A stretch of 5,778 nucleotides of DNA from CAXBES01 sp965367015 (lineage in GTDB: Bacteria; Bacteroidota; Bacteroidia; Flavobacteriales; Flavobacteriaceae). The stretch spans positions 1 through 5,778 of the forward strand of contig CBDUGY010000147.1 of the NCBI GenBank assembly GCA_965367015.1, given 5' to 3'. The number at the start of each line of letters is the position of its first letter. Position 1 is the stretch's first letter. Below the pieces are notes generated by a model. The model worked only from the letters and a program-made list of their open reading frames with translations. It made no database searches and was not told the origin of the DNA. Of the stretch, positions 1 through 5,640 are shown piece by piece. The translations under genes and the position numbers were made by a program.

Positions 1-927
1 GAAGTTCTGTTTAAAGACAAGATCTTTTATAAAAGGAACCTGAATTGCTTCCCCATTTGTTGTTATCTCTACTCCATATAATTGCCAATCGTCTTCCACA
101 ATATAAATGAAGCCTTTCCATACTCGATCTTTCGGGCGACGGGGCGTAACTTCAATTTTATTGATCAGCTTATTTCCCTCGTAAAAGATACCATCGAGTC
201 TGTAGCGGTAATACCCCAGGGCGTTATTTGCAATGGGTGAGACAATTTCCGCATTTAGATCTATCGTATTGTCGTAAAACGAAAAATTCGCTTCCTGTGC
301 ACTATTAAAGCTAAAGCCATTATCGTTTCCGCTTACCTTACTTGCGATAATGCGCTCATTAAATTCATTAGGGTATTTATACGAAATTTTTGAGATACTT
401 TCTGAAAGGTAAATAATACCGCTGCGAGTAGAATCTAAAGCACCGTCGAGATCTCCAACTTCCTGTCCCATTATCTTTTCTGGTACATCGTAAACTTTCC
501 AGAGGCCTCGAGAGTAGAAATCGGCACTAAATTCACTAATTTTTTCAAGGTTTTCTTTTCGTCTTGCTATGGTTTCACGAATAATTCTATAGGCAGGATC
601 TTCGTCATTAGAAACAACTACTTCATCAAGGCTTACAGATTCCTCTTCCATACTTACATTTAATATGTGTGGAAAAGAAATAATTTCAACTTTTTTAGTG
701 ATTTTTTTAAAACCAAGAAATTGAAAAATTATAGTGTAATTACCTTCTTCGGAAATATTCAATTCATAATTTCCGTCATCGTTGGAGGTTGTTCCAACAT
801 AAGAATTGTCCAGATAGATGTTAACGTAAGGAAGTTCTTCTCCCTTTGTGTCGGTTATTTTTCCAACAATTTGAGCTTCAGAAAGGAATGAAATGAAAAT
901 TATAAGTAGTGCTAGCGATCTTTGCAT
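1..927 (-). CDS. DUF5686 / carboxypeptidase-regulatory-like outer-membrane protein, N-terminal part (runs off left edge)
   Basis: The minus-strand frame is open from ATG at 927 to base 1, giving 309 codons with no stop. Residues 1-18 form a signal peptide (hydrophobic LALLIIFISFL, cleavage likely at SEA|Q19). Residues 19 to about 95 are a CarboxypepD_reg-like beta-sandwich, with the characteristic GKITDTKGEELPYVNIYL opening and the GTTSNDDGNYELNI turn. From about residue 110 (DPAYRIIRETIARRKEN, then the FSADFYSRGLWK stretch) it matches the DUF5686 family as I know it. Family members are usually about 800 residues, with a TonB-receptor-like barrel in the C-terminal part, which lies outside this window. 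The role is unknown, and an outer-membrane location is inferred from the family. It lies 75 bp downstream of smpB in the same direction. Upstream boxes TAATTTCG (956-963) and TACTTTTT (970-977) each miss the TAnnTTTG consensus by one base, so an own promoter is possible but unproven. Confidence 0.9.
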   Translation of the reverse strand, partial: MQRSLALLIIFISFLSEAQIVGKITDTKGEELPYVNIYLDNSYVGTTSNDDGNYELNISEEGNYTIIFQFLGFKKITKKVEIISFPHILNVSMEEESVSLDEVVVSNDEDPAYRIIRETIARRKENLEKISEFSADFYSRGLWKVYDVPEKIMGQEVGDLDGALDSTRSGIIYLSESISKISYKYPNEFNERIIASKVSGNDNGFSFNSAQEANFSFYDNTIDLNAEIVSPIANNALGYYRYRLDGIFYEGNKLINKIEVTPRRPKDRVWKGFIYIVEDDWQLYGVEITTNGEAIQVPFIKDLVFKQNF

Positions 928-1002
928 TGGTGTCTTAAAATGTTCTATAAAAAGACGAAATTACAAGGAAAAAAGTAGTGTGTTTAGTAAAATTTTAGGC
1001 TT

Positions 1003-1467
1003 TTAATTATTAAATGCCTTCTTTATCCGACTAAGATTTCGTTTACTGTCTCGCTCTTTTATACTATCTCTTTTATCGTACTCTTTTTTACCACGACATA
1101 ACGCAATTTGCATTTTGGCCAAACCCTTATCATTAGTAAACAGTAAAAGAGGGATAATTGTGAGGCCGCTGTTTCTAACTTCTTTCTCTAGTTTTTTTAG
1201 CTCACTTCTGTTCAGAAGTAATTTGCGTTCACTTCTGGGATTGTGGTTAAAATGAGTTGCATGCGAGTATTCCTGAACTGTCATATTTATTACGAAAAGC
1301 TCGCTATTATGGAATTCACAAAAGCTTTCGGCAATAGAGGCTTTTCCTTCTCTAATTGCCTTAATTTCGGTACCAGCCAACACAATTCCCGCCAAATACG
1401 TATCCAGGATCTCATATTCGAAACGAGCTTTACGATTTTTTATTTTTACATTCTTCTGAATCGCCAT
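1003..1467 (-). CDS. smpB: SsrA-binding protein SmpB
   Basis: SmpB binds tmRNA (SsrA) and delivers it to stalled ribosomes for trans-translation in the cytoplasm. The 154-aa product has the usual family length and order. It has an N-terminal NVKIKNRKARFEYEILDTY segment, the core LAGTEIKAIREGKASIAESF that forms the OB-fold tmRNA-binding surface, and the middle RSERKLLLNRSELKKLE. The GLTIIPLLLF strand and GKKEYDKRDSIKERD then lead into the basic C-terminal tail that reaches the ribosomal decoding centre. The leucine in PLLLF, where many relatives have arginine or lysine, is a minor variation. The ATG at 1467 is the only start that gives the family N-terminus. The gene follows the M23 peptidase by 19 bp, so the two could be co-transcribed, but a TAnnTTTG box in that gap suggests an additional own promoter. 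The tmRNA gene itself is not in this window. Confidence 0.97.
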   Translation of the reverse strand: MAIQKNVKIKNRKARFEYEILDTYLAGIVLAGTEIKAIREGKASIAESFCEFHNSELFVINMTVQEYSHATHFNHNPRSERKLLLNRSELKKLEKEVRNSGLTIIPLLLFTNDKGLAKMQIALCRGKKEYDKRDSIKERDSKRNLSRIKKAFNN

Positions 1468-1472
1468 AGATG

Positions 1473-1480
1473 CAAAAGTA
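1473..1480 (-). promoter_or_regulatory. Putative -7 box (TACTTTTG) for smpB
   Basis: On the minus strand the bases read TACTTTTG, an exact match to the Bacteroidota -7 consensus TAnnTTTG. The box ends 5 bases before the smpB ATG, so transcription would begin at or within a base or two of the start codon. I see no TTTG -33 element at the expected distance, which weakens the call. Confidence 0.45.
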
Positions 1481-1486
1481 ATATAA

Positions 1487-2449
1487 TTATTCTTCAGGCC
1501 GCGAGATCTTATCCAATCTTACTGGCGAGTAATCTTCTTCAGCTACTCCATTCACTATTATGTTGTCAAAATAACATTTTACGCCAATTGAAGTCATTAA
1601 ACTTGGGCCATCCTGGATGTGAAGATGCAAGTGTGCTTCAGTCGAGTTACCCGAGTTACCACAGTTTCCCAGAAACTGACCCTTCCTTACCAATTGGCCT
1701 TCATTCACAGCAATAGTTGATTCTTCAAAATGCGCATACACAATATATTCTTCATTCTCAGTTTTAAGAATGACTGTGTTTCCTGTAGGCTGCGCCGGAT
1801 TCATTTCACCCGGTTTATTGTCGGGAACCCCGTCGATTACAGTATGGACAGTCGCATCACAAACTGCGTAAAGGGGTTGACCGAAAGCATAATAATCTTC
1901 ATTTCGCGTTCCACTACGTTCATAAGTTTTGCGGTTTTTTCCGAGTTTTAGAATATCGAAAGCATGTTTTTGAGTAGGAGAGATTACATGGTAATTCTGT
2001 GCTTTGGTATCGCCACCCCAAACTGTAAACCATTCACCTTTAAATGGCAGTTGCAAGACAGTTGTATTACGTTCCATCCTCGCTATTCTATTATCCTCAG
2101 CAGGTAAAAACCGTAAACCGGTTAATTTCCCTTCGGAATTTAAGGAGAGATTTAAATTTTGTTTTCCCTGGCTAAAGGTGGTGACATAAGTTTCAACATC
2201 ATTTGATGCATTCAGAAATTCAAAAGAAAGCAAACTACCAAGATTATTTTTGAAAGTTTTGAAAATCAATTCTGTGTTTTCGAAGGTTAATTTTTTTTGC
2301 ATTGAAATATCCATCATTTCGTAGGCAGACTTCGCATCTCCATTGTTGTAGTATTCCTGAAACGTTGCAAGCGCCTCTTTATAAGCCGGAGTTTGAGCTA
2401 AAATTGAACTTGAGCAAACAAAGCATATAAAAAAAAGTAAGTTTCGCAT
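1487..2449 (-). CDS. Secreted M23-family metallopeptidase with N-terminal DUF3887-like domain
   Basis: The 320-aa product is probably a periplasmic zinc peptidase acting on peptidoglycan cross-bridges or another glycine-containing peptide. Residues 1-18 are a signal peptide (MRNLLFFICFVCSSSILA|Q). Residues about 25-115 resemble DUF3887, an NTF2-like domain often placed before peptidases or hydrolases (FQEYYNNGDAKSAYEMM and GKLTGLRFLP). The M23 (LytM) domain covers about 150-300. It has the zinc ligands H162 and D165 in KHAFDI, H240 in the YAHF strand, and the HLH motif H273-L-H275 in STEAHLHLHI. All the expected catalytic residues are present, so it should be an active enzyme rather than a degenerate regulatory LytM protein. 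GNTVILK and the VRKGQFLGNCGNSGNS turn are also typical of the family. It is the first gene of a minus-strand run followed 19 bp later by smpB, and it diverges from the lipoprotein gene starting at 2517 across 67 bp. No clear -7 box for this gene was found. The exact substrate is unknown. Confidence 0.92.
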   Translation of the reverse strand: MRNLLFFICFVCSSSILAQTPAYKEALATFQEYYNNGDAKSAYEMMDISMQKKLTFENTELIFKTFKNNLGSLLSFEFLNASNDVETYVTTFSQGKQNLNLSLNSEGKLTGLRFLPAEDNRIARMERNTTVLQLPFKGEWFTVWGGDTKAQNYHVISPTQKHAFDILKLGKNRKTYERSGTRNEDYYAFGQPLYAVCDATVHTVIDGVPDNKPGEMNPAQPTGNTVILKTENEEYIVYAHFEESTIAVNEGQLVRKGQFLGNCGNSGNSTEAHLHLHIQDGPSLMTSIGVKCYFDNIIVNGVAEEDYSPVRLDKISRPEE

Positions 2450-2493
2450 TGTAGAAATTAGTAAGGTTCTGTCTTTATTTGTGACCTATTAGG

Positions 2494-2501
2494 TACTTTT
2501 G
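2494..2501 (+). promoter_or_regulatory. Putative -7 box (TACTTTTG) for the DUF6503-like lipoprotein gene
   Basis: TACTTTTG is an exact match to the Bacteroidota TAnnTTTG consensus, 15 bases before the ATG at 2517. A transcript starting about 4-6 bases downstream would have a leader of roughly 10 nt. The box contains the TTG at 2499 that a longest-ORF reading would use as start, so that start would not be on the message. A -33 TTTG at normal spacing is not evident. Confidence 0.55.
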
Positions 2502-2516
2502 TTACAAAGTAAACGT

Positions 2517-3263
2517 ATGAAAAACCTGGCTATTCTTTGTTCTGTTCTTTTTATTTTATCATGTAAAAATAAAACGCACGAGCTAACGGCTCAAGAAATT
2601 GTGGATAAAGCTATTGCTACCAGTTGCAATGATAATTGTGATGAGGTCGCTATAGAATTTGATTTTAGAAATAGAAACTATCGGAGCCAACGAACAGGGG
2701 GAAAGTTTATTTATGAGCGAATTACCATAGACTCGCTAGGCATTACCATAGATAGACTGTCTAACGACGGGTTCAAACGTTTTAGGAATGATACGCTGGT
2801 AAAAGTAGTAGACTCGATGGCGACAGCGTATTCGAACAGCGTGAATTCTGTTCACTATTTTGTACAACTTCCATATCTACTGAATGCTCCCGCAGTTAAA
2901 AAAGAACTATTAGGAGAATCGATAATAAATGATAAATCTTATTATGAGATCGGAGTAAGTTTTGAAGAAGAAGGTGGAGGTACCGATCATGACGATAACT
3001 TCGTTTACTGGATTCATAAGGATGATTTTACTGTAGATTTTCTAGCGTATCAATACGCAACAGATGGTGGCGGTATCAGGTTTAGAGAGGCTTATAATCC
3101 AAGAGTAATTAATGGTATTCGTTTTGTAGACTATAACAATTACAAACCGGAAAGTCTAGATATTAAATTAACAAACCTGGATGAAGATTTCGAAGCGGGA
3201 AAGCTGGAGTTATTATCCAAAATAGAAACGGAAAATGTTAAGGTAAGCTTACTTGCCAACTAA
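2517..3263 (+). CDS. DUF6503-like lipoprotein of unknown function
   Basis: The 248-aa product starts at ATG 2517. The frame extends upstream to a TTG at 2499, but that codon overlaps the -7 box and would put extra residues in front of a clean lipoprotein signal. Residues 1-16 are MKNLAILCSVLFILS, followed by the lipidated Cys (ILSC), so it is an inner- or outer-membrane lipoprotein. The mature part starts with AQEIVDKAIATS and continues with a beta-rich domain. Landmarks are EFDFRNRNYRSQR, SNSVNSVHYFVQLPYLLN, KELLGES, GGGTDHDDNFVYWIHK and GGGIRFREAYNPRVINGIRFVDYNNYKP. These match, from memory, the Bacteroidota family DUF6503, whose members are similarly about 240-250 aa and sometimes carry a wrong aldolase annotation. 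The fold may be LolA-like or outer-membrane lipoprotein-sorting-like, but that is only inference. The 3' end overlaps the convergent phosphatase gene by 4 bp. Confidence 0.8.
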   Translation: MKNLAILCSVLFILSCKNKTHELTAQEIVDKAIATSCNDNCDEVAIEFDFRNRNYRSQRTGGKFIYERITIDSLGITIDRLSNDGFKRFRNDTLVKVVDSMATAYSNSVNSVHYFVQLPYLLNAPAVKKELLGESIINDKSYYEIGVSFEEEGGGTDHDDNFVYWIHKDDFTVDFLAYQYATDGGGIRFREAYNPRVINGIRFVDYNNYKPESLDIKLTNLDEDFEAGKLELLSKIETENVKVSLLAN

Positions 3264-3790
3264 TCTACCGTGAAAATTTGAACGCTTTTTGAATCTCCTG
3301 TAACTGTAACCATGAATAACATGCCGTTCTCATCATCGGGAATATCCACATATTTATTTTCACCAATAATTGCGTTTACAAATTGAGGCGTCGTATTGCT
3401 ATGCCCTACAATTAAAACATTTTGACCCTCCGTAAGGGTTTTAAATTCATCGTTATATAAATCGGTTGGATCATAAGATTGAATATCGATCTGTTTCTGA
3501 GCAGCTGTATACGCGGCAGTTTGCATTGTTCTACTATAATCTGTCGAGAATATTTGATCAATAGCAATATTGTCGAAATATTGTGCCCAGTTCTGCGCTC
3601 TAGCAATTCCTGCAGGAGCGAGCTTAGGATTTCTTTCATCTGGATTACTTCGATCTTTTTCAGCATGTCTGATTAAATAGTAAGTCGTAGTGATCTCCTG
3701 TAATGCTGCTTGTTCTTTTTTCTTGTCTTCTGAATTATTACAGGAGAAAATTAAAATTGAGACTAGTAATAATATGAGATGATTTCGCAC
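3260..3790 (-). CDS. Histidine phosphatase family lipoprotein (phosphoglycerate-mutase-like, SixA-sized)
   Basis: The 176-aa product is read from GTG at 3790. An ATG at 3835 in the same frame would add 15 residues (MVFFFSYFYSIKPII) ahead of a complete lipoprotein signal and would lie upstream of the likely -7 box, so the GTG start is preferred. Residues 1-16 are hydrophobic (RNHLILLLVSILIF) and Cys17 follows in IFSC. The mature N-terminus NNSEDKKKEQ is acidic and polar, which in Bacteroidota lipoproteins can favour surface export. The branch-1 histidine phosphatase motifs are intact: RHAEK (R41, catalytic H42), second arginine R87 in FSTDYSRTMQTA, and GHSN with H130. The small size and compact core resemble SixA-like phosphatases, but the envelope location makes the phosphohistidine role uncertain and the substrate is unknown. 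The gene converges with the DUF6503-like gene and its TAG shares bases with that gene's TAA. Confidence 0.9.
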   Translation of the reverse strand: MRNHLILLLVSILIFSCNNSEDKKKEQAALQEITTTYYLIRHAEKDRSNPDERNPKLAPAGIARAQNWAQYFDNIAIDQIFSTDYSRTMQTAAYTAAQKQIDIQSYDPTDLYNDEFKTLTEGQNVLIVGHSNTTPQFVNAIIGENKYVDIPDDENGMLFMVTVTGDSKSVQIFTVD

Positions 3791-3809
3791 GATAATTGGT
3801 TTTATGGAA

Positions 3810-3817
3810 TAAAAGTA
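3810..3817 (-). promoter_or_regulatory. Possible -7 box (TACTTTTA) for the histidine phosphatase gene
   Basis: The minus strand reads TACTTTTA, one base off TAnnTTTG, and ends 19 bases before the GTG at 3790. It would give a leader of about 14 nt and would leave the ATG at 3835 off the transcript, which supports the GTG start. No good -33 element is visible. Confidence 0.35.
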
Positions 3818-3929
3818 TGAAAAAAAGAAAACCATATCTTCTCAATTTTAGATTTTGTTGATAATGTAGTATATAATCTTTCAGGATTAATTGATATAAA
3901 GCTTTTTTAGTATATGAAAAGATCGATTC

Positions 3930-3955
3930 TTAACACCAATTAACATGGCTTAACA
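3930..3955. promoter_or_regulatory. Three TTAACA hexamers at exact 10-bp period, possible response-regulator binding site
   Basis: TTAACA occurs at 3930-3935, 3940-3945 and 3950-3955, each copy one helical turn apart, with unrelated bases between (CCAA, TGGC). Such phased direct repeats on one face of the helix are typical of OmpR/PhoB-type winged-helix regulators, and TTAAC-rich repeats are known in pho boxes of some bacteria. The site lies in the 265-bp divergent spacer 3791-4055, about 100 bp upstream of the csbD-like ATG and about 140 bp upstream of the phosphatase start, so it could serve either gene. The rest of the spacer is AT-rich, with no ORF or stable hairpin that I can see. Confidence 0.4.
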
Positions 3956-4006
3956 GAATTATAATGTTTTCAGATGTTTATTTAAGTTTTCATTAAGTGA
4001 CTAAAA

Positions 4007-4033
4007 TTGACAATACAGGTATCTTAGTATAAC
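4007..4033 (+). promoter_or_regulatory. Possible promoter of the csbD-like gene (TTGACA, 15 bp, TATAAC)
   Basis: TTGACA (4007-4012) and TATAAC (4028-4033) are separated by 15 bases and lie 22 bases before the ATG at 4056. The overlapping TATCTTAG (4020-4027) misses TAnnTTTG by one base. Neither is a clean Bacteroidota promoter, so the -33 TTG at 4007 is the firmer part. The non-consensus -7 may mean an alternative sigma factor or activator dependence. Confidence 0.3.
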
Positions 4034-4055
4034 ATTAATTTTAAAAATAAAAACT

Positions 4056-4241
4056 ATGAATTCAGATCAGTTAGAAGGAAAATGGAAACAGATTAAGGGT
4101 GAGTTTAAGCAGAAATACGGGAAAGTTACCGATGATGATACGACTTACTCTGAAGGAAAATTTGATGAAATGCTTGGACGTTTACAAGAACGTACAGGAA
4201 AGACAAAAGAGCAAATTAAAGATGAAATAGACAGTTGGTAA
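4056..4241 (+). CDS. CsbD family stress-response protein
   Basis: The 61-aa soluble, highly charged product matches the whole CsbD-like family. It opens with MNSDQLEGKWKQIKGEFKQK, then has YGKVTDDD, followed by the second repeat-like half SEGKFDEMLGRLQERTGK and the closing EQIKDEID. Family members are small helical proteins induced by general stress in many bacteria (CsbD of Bacillus, YjbJ of E. coli). The biochemical role is unknown. The length is normal for the family and there is no signal peptide. The gene is monocistronic by appearance: a divergent spacer lies upstream with phased TTAACA repeats and a non-consensus promoter, and an intrinsic terminator begins 32 bp after the stop. Regulation by stress is inferred from the family and the unusual upstream region. 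Confidence 0.93.
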   Translation: MNSDQLEGKWKQIKGEFKQKYGKVTDDDTTYSEGKFDEMLGRLQERTGKTKEQIKDEIDSW

Positions 4242-4273
4242 AAAATTGAATGTCAACATTGCTATGAAAGAAG

Positions 4274-4300
4274 AAAGCCTCCTAAAGGGAGGCTTTTTTT
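4274..4300 (+). terminator. Intrinsic terminator after csbD-like gene, probably bidirectional
   Basis: AAAGCCTCC (4274-4282) pairs with GGAGGCTTT (4288-4296) around the 5-nt loop TAAAG, and a run of seven T (4294-4300) follows. On the minus strand the same hairpin is followed by the T-rich TTCTTCTTTC, so it can also end the small membrane ORF and thioesterase transcript arriving from the right. Confidence 0.9.
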
Positions 4301-4433
4301 ATAGATACTGAGATGCCGTAATTACAGAATAGGTAATCGTTAAGGCAGTAATAAAGACTATATACATTCCCAATAAATGGTTTGGGCGATATAATCTTTC
4401 TTTTTCATGTAAGCTAAGTTCTTGTGTTTTCAT
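4299..4433 (-). CDS. Small single-helix membrane protein, 44 aa, unrecognised
   Basis: A short ORF runs from ATG 4433 to TAA at 4299-4301. Residues 1-19 are polar and charged (MKTQELSLHEKERLYRPNH). Residues about 20-42 form one hydrophobic segment (LLGMYIVFITALTITYSVI, then TASQYL), long enough for a transmembrane helix with the N-terminus probably cytoplasmic. I do not recognise a family. The ORF fills the space between the thioesterase stop (54 bp upstream) and the terminator, lies in the same direction as tetR and the thioesterase, and its stop codon falls in the complement of the terminator T-run. That placement, plus the clean amphipathic-then-hydrophobic layout, argues for a real gene. 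No -7 box was found directly upstream, so co-transcription with the thioesterase is likely. A chance ORF is still possible at this length. Confidence 0.6.
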   Translation of the reverse strand: MKTQELSLHEKERLYRPNHLLGMYIVFITALTITYSVITASQYL

Positions 4434-4487
4434 GATTCGTTCATTTTATTGGTTGATATATATGAGACGAACGAACAATACATTTTG

Positions 4488-4973
4488 TTACACACGTTGT
4501 CGTTTAAATGATGAAATACGATCCTCAAAAGTTAATTCATTTACCGGATTCACCACTGCTTTAAAGAGGTTCATGAATTCTTCGGAATGTTCTTCCCTTT
4601 TCTGATTTAATAAATTAAAATGCACGAAATTTGCCCACATTATTGCCTTAAGTTCAGTTTTATTCGCATTAAACATCTTCAATTCCACTAAAATATTTGA
4701 GGTATCAAATTTGAGCAATTGAGACTGTATCACAATTTCTTCCATTAAAAATGCAGGCCGTAAATAAACAATTTGATTACTGCCAACTACCCAGCTCTTA
4801 CCTTCTTTACGGGCAATTTCATAAATATCGATGTCATAGTATTTAATTAGTTGATCCTCACGGGCGTTGTTAAAATAATTGATGTATGCTGCATTGTTTA
4901 AGTGGTTAAACGGGTCGCAATCTTGAAATCTGACTTTCGTTTTACTTTCCAGTACTTTTGGTAGCTTGTCCAT
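4488..4973 (-). CDS. Acyl-CoA thioesterase, 4HBT-type hotdog fold
   Basis: The 161-aa product should be a cytoplasmic thioester hydrolase acting on acyl-CoA (or acyl-ACP). The N-terminus carries the 4HBT/YbgC-type signature VRFQDCDPFNHLNNAAYINYF at residues 14-34. It includes D18 and D20, H24 and the N26-N27 pair, then NNARED of the central hotdog helix. The strands follow as SWVVGSNQIVYLRPAF, EEIVIQSQLL, ILVELKMFN and ELKAIMWANFVHFN. The length is slightly above the 130-150 usual for YbgC/FadM-type enzymes because of a C-terminal extension (VNELTFEDRISSFK). The gene lies 42 bp downstream of tetR in the same direction, and a perfect TATACCAATTGGTATA palindrome sits 10 bp before its ATG, so TetR repression is likely. 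No clean TAnnTTTG box lies in the 42-bp gap, so it may rely partly on the tetR promoter. Substrate chain length and in vivo role cannot be read from the sequence. Confidence 0.88.
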   Translation of the reverse strand: MDKLPKVLESKTKVRFQDCDPFNHLNNAAYINYFNNAREDQLIKYYDIDIYEIARKEGKSWVVGSNQIVYLRPAFLMEEIVIQSQLLKFDTSNILVELKMFNANKTELKAIMWANFVHFNLLNQKREEHSEEFMNLFKAVVNPVNELTFEDRISSFKRQRV

Positions 4974-4983
4974 AATTTAGTTT

Positions 4984-4999
4984 TATACCAATTGGTATA
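4984..4999. promoter_or_regulatory. TetR operator O1 before the thioesterase gene (16-bp perfect palindrome)
   Basis: TATACCAATTGGTATA is a perfect 16-bp palindrome lying 10 bp upstream of the thioesterase ATG and 16 bp after the tetR stop. It shares the TATACC-N4-GGTATA core with the second palindrome upstream of tetR, which identifies both as sites of the same dimeric repressor. Its position is where it would block initiation or early elongation of a thioesterase transcript. Confidence 0.8.
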
Positions 5000-5015
5000 T
5001 TAATAATTAAAAAAA

Positions 5016-5612
5016 TTAGATTTTTAAATTTTTGTGAATAAAAATGTCTATGTCATTTGCAGCGTCAACAAGATAGGACGGATCATTCATAGTCTCATTC
5101 ATAAAGATGGCACCCTGAATACGCGTATATAGATATTTTGCAAATTTTATAGAATCAGTGGTAGGTTTTACTTCACCTTCAGCCTTAGCCCATTCTACAA
5201 GTTTTACAATATTATTTTGAGTTTTTTCAATAACATATTGTACTCTCTCCAGAAGTTTTGTGTCTTGATGATTAGAATCTACCCCTATATTTAAAATTGG
5301 ACATCCACCTAAGTCAGCATTATATATATGGTAATTTCTATAGAAATCTGTGATTAAAAACAGTTTGTCTAAAGAGGATTTACCTAACTCCTGATGTTTT
5401 GCAATTTTTCCCAGTAGTTCACTAATATTCTTATTAAATGCTGCAATCGCAATAGCTTCTTTATTAACAAAATTTCCATAAATCGCACCTTTTGTCAAGC
5501 CGGTTGCTTTAGTGATATCCGACATGGAAGTTGCAGCATAGCCTTTTTTATTAAAAATAGGTGCTACACACTCGATGATATATTTACTGGTTTTTTCGGC
5601 TTTGGTGAGCAT
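5016..5612 (-). CDS. TetR/AcrR family transcriptional repressor
   Basis: The 198-aa product has the TetR N-terminal DNA-binding domain at residues 1-60: helix 1 with IIECVAPIFNKKGYAATSM, then the helix-turn-helix SDITKATGLTKGAIYGNFVNKEA at about 31-53. The C-terminal ligand and dimerisation domain (about 65-198) carries LGGCPILN at 101-108, a GGCP-type motif seen in the TetR_C_13-like group (YxaF/LmrA-related), with Cys104. The length is normal. The ATG at 5612 gives the usual short arm before helix 1 and lies 17 bases after a consensus TAACTTTG box. Palindromic operators lie immediately upstream of that box and in front of the downstream thioesterase gene, so the protein very likely represses itself and the thioesterase. 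An acyl-CoA or fatty-acid inducer would fit the target enzyme but is only inference. Many GGCP-type relatives respond to small lipophilic compounds. Confidence 0.94.
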   Translation of the reverse strand: MLTKAEKTSKYIIECVAPIFNKKGYAATSMSDITKATGLTKGAIYGNFVNKEAIAIAAFNKNISELLGKIAKHQELGKSSLDKLFLITDFYRNYHIYNADLGGCPILNIGVDSNHQDTKLLERVQYVIEKTQNNIVKLVEWAKAEGEVKPTTDSIKFAKYLYTRIQGAIFMNETMNDPSYLVDAANDIDIFIHKNLKI

Positions 5613-5629
5613 AATATCGTGATTCGGGG

Positions 5630-5637
5630 CAAAGTTA
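5630..5637 (-). promoter_or_regulatory. -7 box (TAACTTTG) of tetR
   Basis: The minus strand reads TAACTTTG, an exact TAnnTTTG match, 17 bases before the tetR ATG. Predicted initiation near 5625 gives a leader of about 12 nt. The operator at 5641-5664 starts 3 bp upstream and covers the spacer and -33 region, which is classical repression geometry. Confidence 0.7.
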
Positions 5638-5640
5638 CGT

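Noticed and set aside
667..891. 74-codon plus-strand ORF inside the left-edge gene
   Set aside because: It is antisense to the DUF5686 N-terminus, which is clearly coding on the minus strand. The composition looks like reverse-complement coding sequence.
1243..1716. 157-codon plus-strand ORF across the smpB/M23 junction
   Set aside because: It is antisense to two well-supported genes, its translation has no recognisable domain, and there is no promoter-like box. It is a shadow of the minus-strand genes.
2499..2516. TTG start extending the DUF6503-like protein by six residues
   Set aside because: The TTG overlaps the consensus -7 box and would spoil a clean lipoprotein signal that begins at ATG 2517.
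3412..3666. 84-codon minus-strand ORF inside the phosphatase gene
   Set aside because: It is a shifted frame of the phosphatase, whose catalytic motifs are intact in the main frame, so it is neither a frameshift nor a separate gene.
4436..4475. Inverted repeat TTCGTTC / GAACGAA with a 26-bp spacer upstream of the small ORF
   Set aside because: The arms are only 7 bp with a long AT-rich spacer and no T-run. It is within chance expectation and does not resemble the TetR operator.
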